Shown here in pieces: positions 56,689 to 64,000 of a stretch of 64,000 bases of DNA; position 1 is the stretch's first letter; each line of letters starts with the position of its first letter. Made by a program: the position numbers and the translations under genes. The notes beneath the pieces are model-generated. The model worked only from the letters and a program-made list of their open reading frames with translations, was not told the origin of the DNA and made no database searches. The DNA lies in assembly GCA_016779995.1 (NCBI GenBank), contig JADHMO010000008.1, positions 1-64,000 on the forward strand, written 5' to 3'. The DNA is from Flavobacteriales bacterium. GTDB taxonomy: Bacteria; Bacteroidota; Bacteroidia; Flavobacteriales; UBA7312.

Positions 56689-58004
56689 TATTTTTTTATT
56701 TGTTCAATTTCTGATTTAAGTTGATTGATTTCTTTTTTCATTTCAAAAAAATGTAGGTATAGCTCCTCGATTTTTTCTAGGTTTTTTTCTGTAGCTTGAT
56801 TTAAAATAATGCCTCCTTGCTTTTTTACATCATGGGCTGAAGGTACATTAGGAAGATGATGATGCTCTTCAACGTATATTTCTACATCTTCTAAACTTAT
56901 CAGTTCATACTCAGGATTGCTCTTGCTTTTTCCCTCATAGTGCTTTTCAAAAACATAGTCTGGTGTTAGTGCACTATTAGCAATGATATTGCCATTTACG
57001 TGAAGACGTTCTGTTGGAGTTTGGGTACCAATGGCTGTATTGCCCGAATTTTTGACCACAAATCCATTATCTTCAATTTTGGCATATAACTTTAACTCAC
57101 TAATTCTATTTGTTCCCTCGATACTTCCTCCAACATCAAAATAAGCTACATGTCGGGTTATTCTTAGTCTTATGTAGCGATAGGCAACATCATTATCTAT
57201 ATCAAAGGTTTGTAGGTTTTCGTTTATATAATCAAAGGGCGAACGTTCCACTTCTGGTGACAAGTCCACCCAGTTGGTAGCATCGTGTGACCCTTGTAAA
57301 TGAAAACGCCTTGGAACAGGACACATCCAGTAATCATTACTAGTCGGATACGAATACCAACCTTGGAAGGAATTAGTGTGGCACAAGACCCCATAACGCC
57401 CTATTACTGGAGGAGTTAAGGTGTTAAGGTCTAAAATTATGGCAGCATGTGATGTATATTGATTAGAGGAAAGTCCACCTAAACCGTACTCAAAAAAGGT
57501 TTCTGGGTTGTTGTCGAAGGCACGGCTTTCTGAATTAATTGGGGTAGTCCAAAAACCTGGGGTTAAGGATAATAATGACACCGTAACTCCATTAGTGGGG
57601 TTTGAAGACATGTCTTGTAGGTAGGTTTCCATTTTGACTTGCAGCTTACCACTAGGTTGGTTGGTGCCAACACCAACATCTCCATCTTTTGTTATAACCA
57701 GTCGTACTGTATCATTGGTTTTGAGCATCAAGTCCTGATTGTCGGTAGTGCCAATAAAATGTTGGCTTTGTGTGTTTTGATTTCCTCCTACACTCCAACT
57801 ATCCATCAAATCTACCCATTCATAGCCATCGTAAAGAAAGGTGGAGTTAATTTCTTGATTGAATAACAAGCTGCCATTCATTGGAGCAGTTAAACTGTTC
57901 ATTTGTGAAGTGTTACTAACGTTGTTTAAACGTAATAACTCGTCGGACACAATTTGGCTATGAGAAAATAAAGGTATAGTTAATAGTAGTAAAAAGTATT
58001 TCAT
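56688..58004 (-). CDS. Secreted fibre-like paralogue A1 with discoidin-like domain (438 residues)
   Basis: First gene of block A. It has a signal peptide (about 1-16), the N-module (GSLLFNQEINSTFLYDGYEW, HFIGTTDNQDLMLKTND, GDVGVGTNQPSGKLQ), a discoidin-like middle (about 130-310, AFDNNPETFFEYG to RISELKLYAK, with FHLQGSHDATNWVDL typical of F5/8 type C domains), and the C-module (AIGTQTPTERLHVNGN, PDYVFEKHYEG, EEHHHLPNVPSAHDV, LEKIEELYLHFFEM). It diverges from the big BNR gene at 58089 over 84 bases. Confidence 0.8.
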   Translation of the reverse strand: MKYFLLLLTIPLFSHSQIVSDELLRLNNVSNTSQMNSLTAPMNGSLLFNQEINSTFLYDGYEWVDLMDSWSVGGNQNTQSQHFIGTTDNQDLMLKTNDTVRLVITKDGDVGVGTNQPSGKLQVKMETYLQDMSSNPTNGVTVSLLSLTPGFWTTPINSESRAFDNNPETFFEYGLGGLSSNQYTSHAAIILDLNTLTPPVIGRYGVLCHTNSFQGWYSYPTSNDYWMCPVPRRFHLQGSHDATNWVDLSPEVERSPFDYINENLQTFDIDNDVAYRYIRLRITRHVAYFDVGGSIEGTNRISELKLYAKIEDNGFVVKNSGNTAIGTQTPTERLHVNGNIIANSALTPDYVFEKHYEGKSKSNPEYELISLEDVEIYVEEHHHLPNVPSAHDVKKQGGIILNQATEKNLEKIEELYLHFFEMKKEINQLKSEIEQIKK

Positions 58005-58088
58005 GGGTTTTTAAGTAGTATATTCTTTGCCAATTTATGATTTTTATTTTAATAATTTATATATTTAAGGTCCCTAAATTAAAAGTCA

Positions 58089-61061
58089 ATGAAAAAAATA
58101 CACATATTTATATATAGTTTTTTATCTCCTTTACTTATTCTATCACAATCTTCTACCGATAGCCGCGAACGCTTCAATTTTTACGATGTCCGTGAGGAGT
58201 TTTATGAAAACTTTACAGGCGATTTGAATGAACGAGGCAATGGACTTACCCCATACAGACGTTGGGAAAATTATATGGAGCCTCGTGTCTTTCCAACAGG
58301 CAATTTTGACCCTACACCTTTGTTTGATTTGTATAGCGAAGCTCTTAATCAGCAATCAACATCGGCTAATAATTTCTATGTATATAATGCTCAATCATCA
58401 GAGCCCAATTGGTCTTTGGTAGGTCCAACGTCTGCTGGTTATGGTATTGGCAGGGTAAATTGTTTGGCTTTTCACCCCAATAATGCTAATATCATGTTTG
58501 TTGGCACTCCCGATGGTGGAGTGTGGAAATCTACAAATGGTGGAGAAAGTTGGTCAACCAATACGGATTTTCTGAGTAGCTTGGGCGTATCCGATATTGT
58601 TATTAACGCCAACAATCCAGATATTATGTTTTTAGCTACTGGTGATAGAGATGGAAAAGATATTTATTCTTTCGGTTTGCTCAAATCTACAGATGGCGGT
58701 GATAGTTGGCAAACAACAGGTTTACAGTACAACAATTCTCAAGAAATATTAGTAACAGACATTGCTCTAGATGCTGAAAACGACAATAATTTATTAGTAA
58801 CTACTTCAGAAGGTATCTTTAGGTCCACTAACCAAGGGACAAGCTTTACAAATGTCAGAACAGGAGATTTTATGAACGTCGTTTTTCATCCCACCAACTC
58901 TGATATTGTCTATGCTGCAACTCGTACAAATGGTCAGTTTTGGCGTTCTGCCAATAACGGGCAAAGCTGGACTCAAATTACTTCTTCTGGAATATTGACG
59001 GGAGGAAGAAGAGGTCAAATAGCAGTAAGCCCACACTCTCCCAACACCGTGTTTTTTGCTAAAATAAAAAATGACGACAGGAATTTTTATACCATCGCTA
59101 GGTCAACTGATGCTGGACTCAATTGGACTACACATATGACTAGTAATGTACATAATTCAACTACGCCTAATTTAGTAGGATCAAATCCAGGGAGTTATTA
59201 TGGGCAGGGCTGGTATGACTTTGCTATGGCTGTTAGCCCTTGGTCGGCAAGTCAAATTTATGTTGGTGGTGTTTCTATGTATCGTTCAAACGATAACGGA
59301 ATTACATGGCTGCATCTTAATAATACCGTCAATACATTAGTCGATATTCATAACATTTATTATAGTCCATCCAACGAATTATTTATATGTTCTGATATGG
59401 GTTTGTTCAAAACTCCGCACCCAGACTATTATGGTCAAGGTTTTGATTGGACTTTTTTGACAAAACGAGTTCCAATTACTCAATTTTACGGTTTAGGTTT
59501 GTCTCAAACCGAGGATAAGATTTTGGCTGGAAGTCAAGATAACGGTTTGTTTAGAAAGAGTTCTAACTTTTTTTCTACTATTTTGGCTGGTGATGTTATG
59601 GAGGCATTCATAGACCCTGATAATTCCGATAATTGTTATCATACCCATCAATATGGTGCACTGAAAAGAACCTACGATAACTATGGATATACTGAAACAA
59701 GTATTGATGATATCTCTCCTCCAGGAAATCTTCAAGGAAATTGGCAAACTCCTTTTGTAATGGACCCTAACAATTCTGCTACTATTTATGCTGGTTTTAA
59801 AGAATTGTATAAAAGTACCAATAGAGGAGATAGCTGGACTACCATTACCTCGGGACAGTCCAATAATAACAATCTAGATGAAATAGAGCCAACTACCAAT
59901 TCCAATATTCTTTATTTCTCATATGACGATAAACTTTTTAAAACAACCAATGGGGGCAATACTTGGAGTAACATTAGTGGTGCTTTACCAAATAGTCACA
60001 TTACTCATATAGTTGCACATAGTGAAAACCCCAATGAAGTATGGGTCACCTTTTCTGGTTTTAATAGTCATTCAGTCTATAGAAGTACAAACGGAGGTTC
60101 TACTTGGACGAATGTATCGGGAGATTTGCCCAATATTCCTTTCAATTGCTTAGTAATTGATGAATTGAACAATCACGTTTACGTAGGATCCGATTTTGGA
60201 GTTTATAAGGGAGATGCTGACGCTATTACCAATGGGACTTACAATTGGAGCCATTACAATAACAACAGTTTGCCTAACGTCATTGTTTATGAAATGGAAA
60301 TAAAATCTTCTAATCATTCACTTTATGCTGCTACTCATGGAAGAGGTCTTTGGAAAAACCCTCTCAAACGCTATCCTCAAGCTGACTTTGAAGTGAGTGA
60401 TTTATTATGTCATCTTGAACCTATACTCTTTGATGACCAATCATTATTTGTACCTACTTCTTGGAATTGGAACTTTGGTGACGGCAATACTTCTACAGAG
60501 CAAAGCCCATACCATACCTACAACATTGCGGGAGTATATTTTGTAACCCTTATAGCTTCTAATGCTTTGGGTAGCGATACCATCACAAAAGTAATTTCAG
60601 TACTACCAACAATCTCTACTTACACCAACCACACTTCATCGGGTTCATACACTTGGAACGGGACAACCTATTTCTGCTCAGGGATTTTCACTAACCATTC
60701 TATCGCTGCTAACGGTTGTCCTCACGTTGATACTCTAAATTTAGTTATCAATTCTCCCGATAACAACATTACCAATGTAACTTCTTGTGATTCTTATTAT
60801 TGGGATATATCAGGGCAGGAATATACCACCAGTGGAGTTTATAATCAGTTGGTTTATAGTCCTCAAGGGTGTTACGTTAATGAACAACTCAATTTGAATA
60901 TTACATTATCAACGTCTAACACTTCAACTGTGAGTGCCAACACCTCCTATTTTTGGAGTGCAAACTCACAAACCTATTTTTGTAGTGGTATCTATGAGCA
61001 TTATTCAACCAATGCTGCAGGATGTGAGCATTTAGAAACCCTAATTTTAAACATCAATTGA
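58089..61061 (+). CDS. Secreted sortilin-like BNR-repeat protein with PKD domain, no T9SS domain visible
   Basis: A large exported protein of 990 residues with a signal peptide (about 1-20). The bulk (about 100-760) is a VPS10-like propeller with Asp-box repeats of the type GGVWKSTNGGESW. A PKD domain follows (about 764-840, WNWNFGDGNTSTEQSPYHTY), then three repeats of about 50 residues (841-990). Such repeats normally precede a C-terminal sorting domain, but the stop codon comes directly after the third. It could be exported by another route, or be truncated. It is divergent from paralogue A1. Confidence 0.85.
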   Translation: MKKIHIFIYSFLSPLLILSQSSTDSRERFNFYDVREEFYENFTGDLNERGNGLTPYRRWENYMEPRVFPTGNFDPTPLFDLYSEALNQQSTSANNFYVYNAQSSEPNWSLVGPTSAGYGIGRVNCLAFHPNNANIMFVGTPDGGVWKSTNGGESWSTNTDFLSSLGVSDIVINANNPDIMFLATGDRDGKDIYSFGLLKSTDGGDSWQTTGLQYNNSQEILVTDIALDAENDNNLLVTTSEGIFRSTNQGTSFTNVRTGDFMNVVFHPTNSDIVYAATRTNGQFWRSANNGQSWTQITSSGILTGGRRGQIAVSPHSPNTVFFAKIKNDDRNFYTIARSTDAGLNWTTHMTSNVHNSTTPNLVGSNPGSYYGQGWYDFAMAVSPWSASQIYVGGVSMYRSNDNGITWLHLNNTVNTLVDIHNIYYSPSNELFICSDMGLFKTPHPDYYGQGFDWTFLTKRVPITQFYGLGLSQTEDKILAGSQDNGLFRKSSNFFSTILAGDVMEAFIDPDNSDNCYHTHQYGALKRTYDNYGYTETSIDDISPPGNLQGNWQTPFVMDPNNSATIYAGFKELYKSTNRGDSWTTITSGQSNNNNLDEIEPTTNSNILYFSYDDKLFKTTNGGNTWSNISGALPNSHITHIVAHSENPNEVWVTFSGFNSHSVYRSTNGGSTWTNVSGDLPNIPFNCLVIDELNNHVYVGSDFGVYKGDADAITNGTYNWSHYNNNSLPNVIVYEMEIKSSNHSLYAATHGRGLWKNPLKRYPQADFEVSDLLCHLEPILFDDQSLFVPTSWNWNFGDGNTSTEQSPYHTYNIAGVYFVTLIASNALGSDTITKVISVLPTISTYTNHTSSGSYTWNGTTYFCSGIFTNHSIAANGCPHVDTLNLVINSPDNNITNVTSCDSYYWDISGQEYTTSGVYNQLVYSPQGCYVNEQLNLNITLSTSNTSTVSANTSYFWSANSQTYFCSGIYEHYSTNAAGCEHLETLILNIN
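60609..61058 (+). repeat. Three tandem repeats of about 50 residues at the end of the BNR protein
   Basis: Residues 841-888, 889-939 and 940-990 share the pattern SYxWxxxxxxYxxSGxYxx...GCxxxxxLxLxI. The DNA copies have diverged, so this is an old protein-level repeat. Similar Cys-containing modules occur in large Bacteroidota adhesins. Confidence 0.75.
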
Positions 61062-61109
61062 TGCCTTGATTAGCTAACTTCAATTGATTTTTGAATTCAA
61101 TCCTTTTTC

Positions 61110-61862
61110 ATGAAAATATTACTTATTCTTGGATTCATAATATCATACTGCTTTCTTTTTTCTCAATCTACTTTTGTTGAAGGGCGTGGTGCTAATGGTC
61201 AAGGTCTGTGGGCTGAAAATGTAGCTGGAATAAGCACATTGACAACGACTTCATTTGGCGTGTCTGCTGACTATAAATTTGGATTGTCCGAACTGACTAA
61301 TGCCCAAATACGAATTGCTAAACCTTACCAATTTGGTGTCCTTTTACTGCAATGGAATAGCCTTGGCAATACCCATTATAATGTCAATGAGTGGGCTTTG
61401 TCCTTGGCTAAAAATTTATCGCCTAGTTTTGTTATGGGACTTTCATTAGGCTACAAACGAGAACAAATAGGCTATGATAATTATGGTGGTTTGTTAGCCG
61501 ATTTTGGAGTGCAATATCAAATTAGTCATTTACTGAGTGCATCTTCTGTTGTCTATAATCCTTTTCGTCAGTATTTAGAGCCTTCGGCATTCCATCTAGG
61601 GCTTAAGTATGTTGCTTCTGATAAAGTGAACTTGGCTATAAGTATGCAAAAAACAGAAAGTCTGCCAACGGCTTTAGTAGCTCAATTGCATTATGAGCCT
61701 TCATCGAAGATAATTTTATTTACTAGTCTTTCTACCCAAGCCAATAATAATGCTTTTGGCATAGCTTTTTTGTGGCATAATCTATGTATTGATACTTACC
61801 TTGCCTACCATTATTATTTAGGCTTTAGTCCACAAATGGCACTCACATACAACTTAGAGTAA
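61110..61862 (+). CDS. Outer-membrane beta-barrel protein, PorV/PorQ-like
   Basis: A 250-residue exported protein with a signal peptide (about 1-18). The rest alternates short hydrophobic strands and turns: LWAENVAGISTL (about 34-45), FGVLLLQWNSLGNTHYN, ALSLAKNLSPSFVMGLSLGYK, and an aromatic C-terminal end, QMALTYNLE. This is typical of the small FadL/PorQ-like barrels common in Bacteroidota. The exact role is unknown. It overlaps the next gene by one base (TAATG), so the two are coexpressed. Confidence 0.75.
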   Translation: MKILLILGFIISYCFLFSQSTFVEGRGANGQGLWAENVAGISTLTTTSFGVSADYKFGLSELTNAQIRIAKPYQFGVLLLQWNSLGNTHYNVNEWALSLAKNLSPSFVMGLSLGYKREQIGYDNYGGLLADFGVQYQISHLLSASSVVYNPFRQYLEPSAFHLGLKYVASDKVNLAISMQKTESLPTALVAQLHYEPSSKIILFTSLSTQANNNAFGIAFLWHNLCIDTYLAYHYYLGFSPQMALTYNLE

Positions 61863-63748
61863 TGTGGAGAGTTCTATTCATCTTATTCAGTTTTCAAAGC
61901 CTATATGCACAGGAATTGCCTAGCCTTTTTCAAGATTATATCTCTAATCAAGAGTTAAGTGTTGATGATCAGCAATTAGAGGTTTTTTATTCGCTGCTAG
62001 AACATCCCTTGGATTTGAATAACTGTAGATTACAAGAATTACATCAGTTTCCTTTTTTAAATTTTCAACAAGCCAACGCCATCATCAAATACCGTAGGGA
62101 CAAAGGGCAATTTTCATCTTTGTACGAACTACAAGCCATTGAAGCACTAAAGCTCAAAACTATCCGATTACTATTGCCCTTTGTTACTGTTTCTAAAGCT
62201 ATTCCACTAAAAAAATCAAACTATAAACACCAACTTCGTTTTTACCTTCAAAGGTCTTTAGAACAAGAAAAAGAATATGTAAATGGAGAATACTTAGGTA
62301 ATCCTTTCAAATCTTATGCCATATATTCTGCACGTTCTAAAGTTGCCAATTATGGACTAATTACAGAAAAGGATGCGGGTGAAAAATATTTGGATTTCAT
62401 AACAATGTATGCCAATCTAAAGCATAAAAATAATCGACTATTTGTTGGGGACTATCAATTGTCATTAGGACAGGGTTTATTGTGTTATCAGTCATTTACT
62501 TTGGGTAAATCAGCATGGGTGTCATCAACCTTTAAAAATTCACCAATTTTTCGTTCTCACACTTCCACACGAGAGTATGGATTTTTGAGAGGTATAGCTT
62601 ATCAAAAACACTGGAATAATTGGCAGCTTTCTTTATTGGTATCATCAAGAAAACAAGATGCCAATAGTATAGATTCTTTGGCACTAGCCACTTCTATAAA
62701 AGTAACAGGTTTGCACAGGGGCATCTCTGAATATGAAGATAAAAGGCAATTGTTGCACCAACATCTGGGCGCAAGTATAAACTATAAAAAACGTTTGTTT
62801 TCTAGTTCATTGTATGGATTGGCACAAAATTGGGACAAATCACTTGTTCTAGGTCAGGATACCTTATCTCAACTCTTGGCTTTAGGATGGGATTACTCAC
62901 TAAGTTATAAAAACACTCATTTGTTTGGAGAATGTGTTTGGCAGAACAATTCTTGGGCTTTTTTATCAGCCTTAAATAGTCAGCTTTCTTCTAATGTGTT
63001 GTTTTCTACTTTATATAGAAATTACAGTTCGGACTATTATGCACTAGATTCCAAAGGTTTTGGAGAACAATCTTCTACAAGAAATGAAAGGGGGCTTTAT
63101 TCGGCTTTGTCTTTAGATATAAATCGACAATGGACATTGTCACTGTATGCCGATTTTTATCGTTTTCCTCAAGCCAATTTTTACAGCCAAGTCCCTAGTC
63201 TTGGGCAAGATTATTTACTGCAATTGATGTATAAAGTCAGTAAGACATCGAGCCTAATTGCTCGAGGGCAATGGGAGAACAAAACTAAAGATGATAAGGA
63301 ACACTATGGGTTGCCTTTAATTAGCAAACGTCAGCAACACAAATACTTATTACAATGGACTTACGATTGGGACAATTATAGATTTAAAAGTAGAGTCAAT
63401 TGGAACCATTTAGAAAATGAACGTGCTTATCTTTTGGCTCAAGAGATGCATTACAGACCTGTAAATAAAGCGTGGTCACTTTCTTTCCGATACCTCATTT
63501 TTGATAGTCCATCTTTTGCAAGCCGTATCTATGCTTATGAACCTGATGTTATGCATAGCTTTTATATTCCTTTTCATTATGGCGAGGGGCAACGTATTTC
63601 TACAGTTTTCAAATATAAGTTTAGGAGTTTAACATTTAATTTAAAACTAGCTCAAACCCTTTATTATGACAATACACCCATAAAAAGTGGTAGCGTTGAA
63701 GGAAATACATTAACAGAAATAAAGTTGGCTCTGAAATGGGTATTGTAA
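61862..63748 (+). CDS. Outer-membrane protein with N-terminal helix-hairpin-helix region
   Basis: The 628 residues start with a signal peptide (about 1-16). A ComEA-like helix-hairpin-helix segment (about 50-105) follows: LDLNNCRLQELHQFPFLNFQ and IIKYRRDKGQFSSLYEL. The remaining 500 residues are strand-rich and aromatic, as in a large beta-barrel, ending KLALKWVL. Proteins with this architecture are widespread in Bacteroidota without a known role. Helix-hairpin-helix motifs usually touch DNA, so a role in DNA uptake is possible but unproven. Coupled to the upstream barrel gene. Confidence 0.78.
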   Translation: MWRVLFILFSFQSLYAQELPSLFQDYISNQELSVDDQQLEVFYSLLEHPLDLNNCRLQELHQFPFLNFQQANAIIKYRRDKGQFSSLYELQAIEALKLKTIRLLLPFVTVSKAIPLKKSNYKHQLRFYLQRSLEQEKEYVNGEYLGNPFKSYAIYSARSKVANYGLITEKDAGEKYLDFITMYANLKHKNNRLFVGDYQLSLGQGLLCYQSFTLGKSAWVSSTFKNSPIFRSHTSTREYGFLRGIAYQKHWNNWQLSLLVSSRKQDANSIDSLALATSIKVTGLHRGISEYEDKRQLLHQHLGASINYKKRLFSSSLYGLAQNWDKSLVLGQDTLSQLLALGWDYSLSYKNTHLFGECVWQNNSWAFLSALNSQLSSNVLFSTLYRNYSSDYYALDSKGFGEQSSTRNERGLYSALSLDINRQWTLSLYADFYRFPQANFYSQVPSLGQDYLLQLMYKVSKTSSLIARGQWENKTKDDKEHYGLPLISKRQQHKYLLQWTYDWDNYRFKSRVNWNHLENERAYLLAQEMHYRPVNKAWSLSFRYLIFDSPSFASRIYAYEPDVMHSFYIPFHYGEGQRISTVFKYKFRSLTFNLKLAQTLYYDNTPIKSGSVEGNTLTEIKLALKWVL

Positions 63749-63754
63749 AAAGTT

Positions 63755-63762
63755 TATATTTG
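63755..63762 (+). promoter_or_regulatory. Candidate -7 element TATATTTG for the acyl-CoA ligase gene
   Basis: The sequence matches TAnnTTTG and ends 21 bases before the ATG at 63784, in the 35-base gap after the helix-hairpin-helix gene. Confidence 0.45.
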
Positions 63763-63783
63763 AACCATTAAATACAAGTACCT

Positions 63784-64000
63784 ATGCAAGATTACAAGTC
63801 ACCACTAGAGATGTTTTACCATTGGGAGAAAGAAACGCCCAATAAATTATATATGCGCCAACCCATAAATGGCGAATGGCACCATTGGACTTGGTCGGAA
63901 ACGGCTACACAAGTCAGAAAGATGGCGGCTTATTTAAAATCTTTGGATTTTCCTGCCAATAGTAAAATAGCTACTCTATCTAAAAACTGTGCCCATTGGA
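63784..64000 (+). CDS. AMP-binding acyl-CoA ligase, N-terminal part (cut by window edge)
   Basis: The reading frame is open from ATG 63784 to the right edge, giving the first 72 residues. The sequence (YHWEKETPNKLYMRQP, then HWTWSETATQVRKMAAYL and SKIATLSKNCAHW) matches the start of long-chain fatty acid-CoA ligases of the FadD class, which activate fatty acids with ATP. Catalytic motifs lie beyond the window, so substrate chain length and completeness cannot be judged. Confidence 0.85.
   Translation, partial: MQDYKSPLEMFYHWEKETPNKLYMRQPINGEWHHWTWSETATQVRKMAAYLKSLDFPANSKIATLSKNCAHW

Noticed and set aside
50267-58004. Prophage or contractile injection system
   Set aside because: The fibre-like paralogues have signal peptides, and there is no sheath, baseplate, capsid, integrase or lysis gene nearby.
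1-64000. CRISPR arrays, rRNA operons, insertion sequences, riboswitches
   Set aside because: No regularly spaced direct repeats, rRNA-like sequence, transposase or recognisable riboswitch pattern was seen by reading; a dedicated covariance-model search would be needed to exclude small RNAs.

Overview
The window is a 64 kb piece of a low-GC Bacteroidota chromosome, most likely from order Flavobacteriales. Evidence: a C-terminal type IX secretion (T9SS) sorting domain, sortilin-like BNR-repeat proteins, PafA-type alkaline phosphatase, fused IcmF mutase, DUF3467 after rpoC, and repeated TAnnTTTG motifs upstream of genes, which is the -7 consensus of the Bacteroidota primary sigma factor. Shine-Dalgarno sequences at normal spacing are nearly absent. 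No rRNA, CRISPR array, insertion sequence, integrase or prophage module was seen, and no gene-free stretch exceeds 300 bases.

Left part (1-13130): tRNA-Gly (cut by the window edge), tRNA-Thr, tuf, tRNA-Trp, secE, nusG, rplK, rplA, rplJ, rplL, rpoB, rpoC and a DUF3467 gene, closed by a strong terminator. This is the classic translation/transcription superoperon. It has a 16-bp hairpin between rplL and rpoB, and a 12-base word shared by hairpins ahead of rplK and rplL.

Middle part (13153-50165): housekeeping and metabolic genes in short operons. They cover lipid desaturation, cysteine metabolism, a lipoprotein-export-like permease, peptidoglycan recycling (NamZ-like), sulfate assimilation (CysH), an aminotransferase, valS, a T9SS-exported BNR protein, haem synthesis (hemG), IcmF, ilvE, an M42 peptidase, mnmD, rpsT, radC and cell-surface enzymes. 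A nine-gene minus-strand run (hpt, adk, obgE, a PAP2 phosphatase, an overlooked 50-residue membrane protein, pafA, aroB, a methyltransferase-like gene, aroA) is knit together by TAATG, ATGA and GTGA stop/start overlaps through aroB. Many convergent neighbours overlap at their 3' ends.

Right part (50267-64000): the most distinctive region. Six paralogous secreted proteins lie on the minus strand as two blocks of three (long-short-long and long-short-long), with purE between the blocks on the opposite strand. All share an N-terminal module and a C-terminal module ending in a coiled coil; the four long ones add a discoidin-like middle domain. They look like surface fibre or adhesin subunits, but their function is unknown. 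Beside them are a large secreted BNR/PKD protein without a recognisable T9SS sorting domain, two outer-membrane barrel proteins, and the start of an acyl-CoA ligase.
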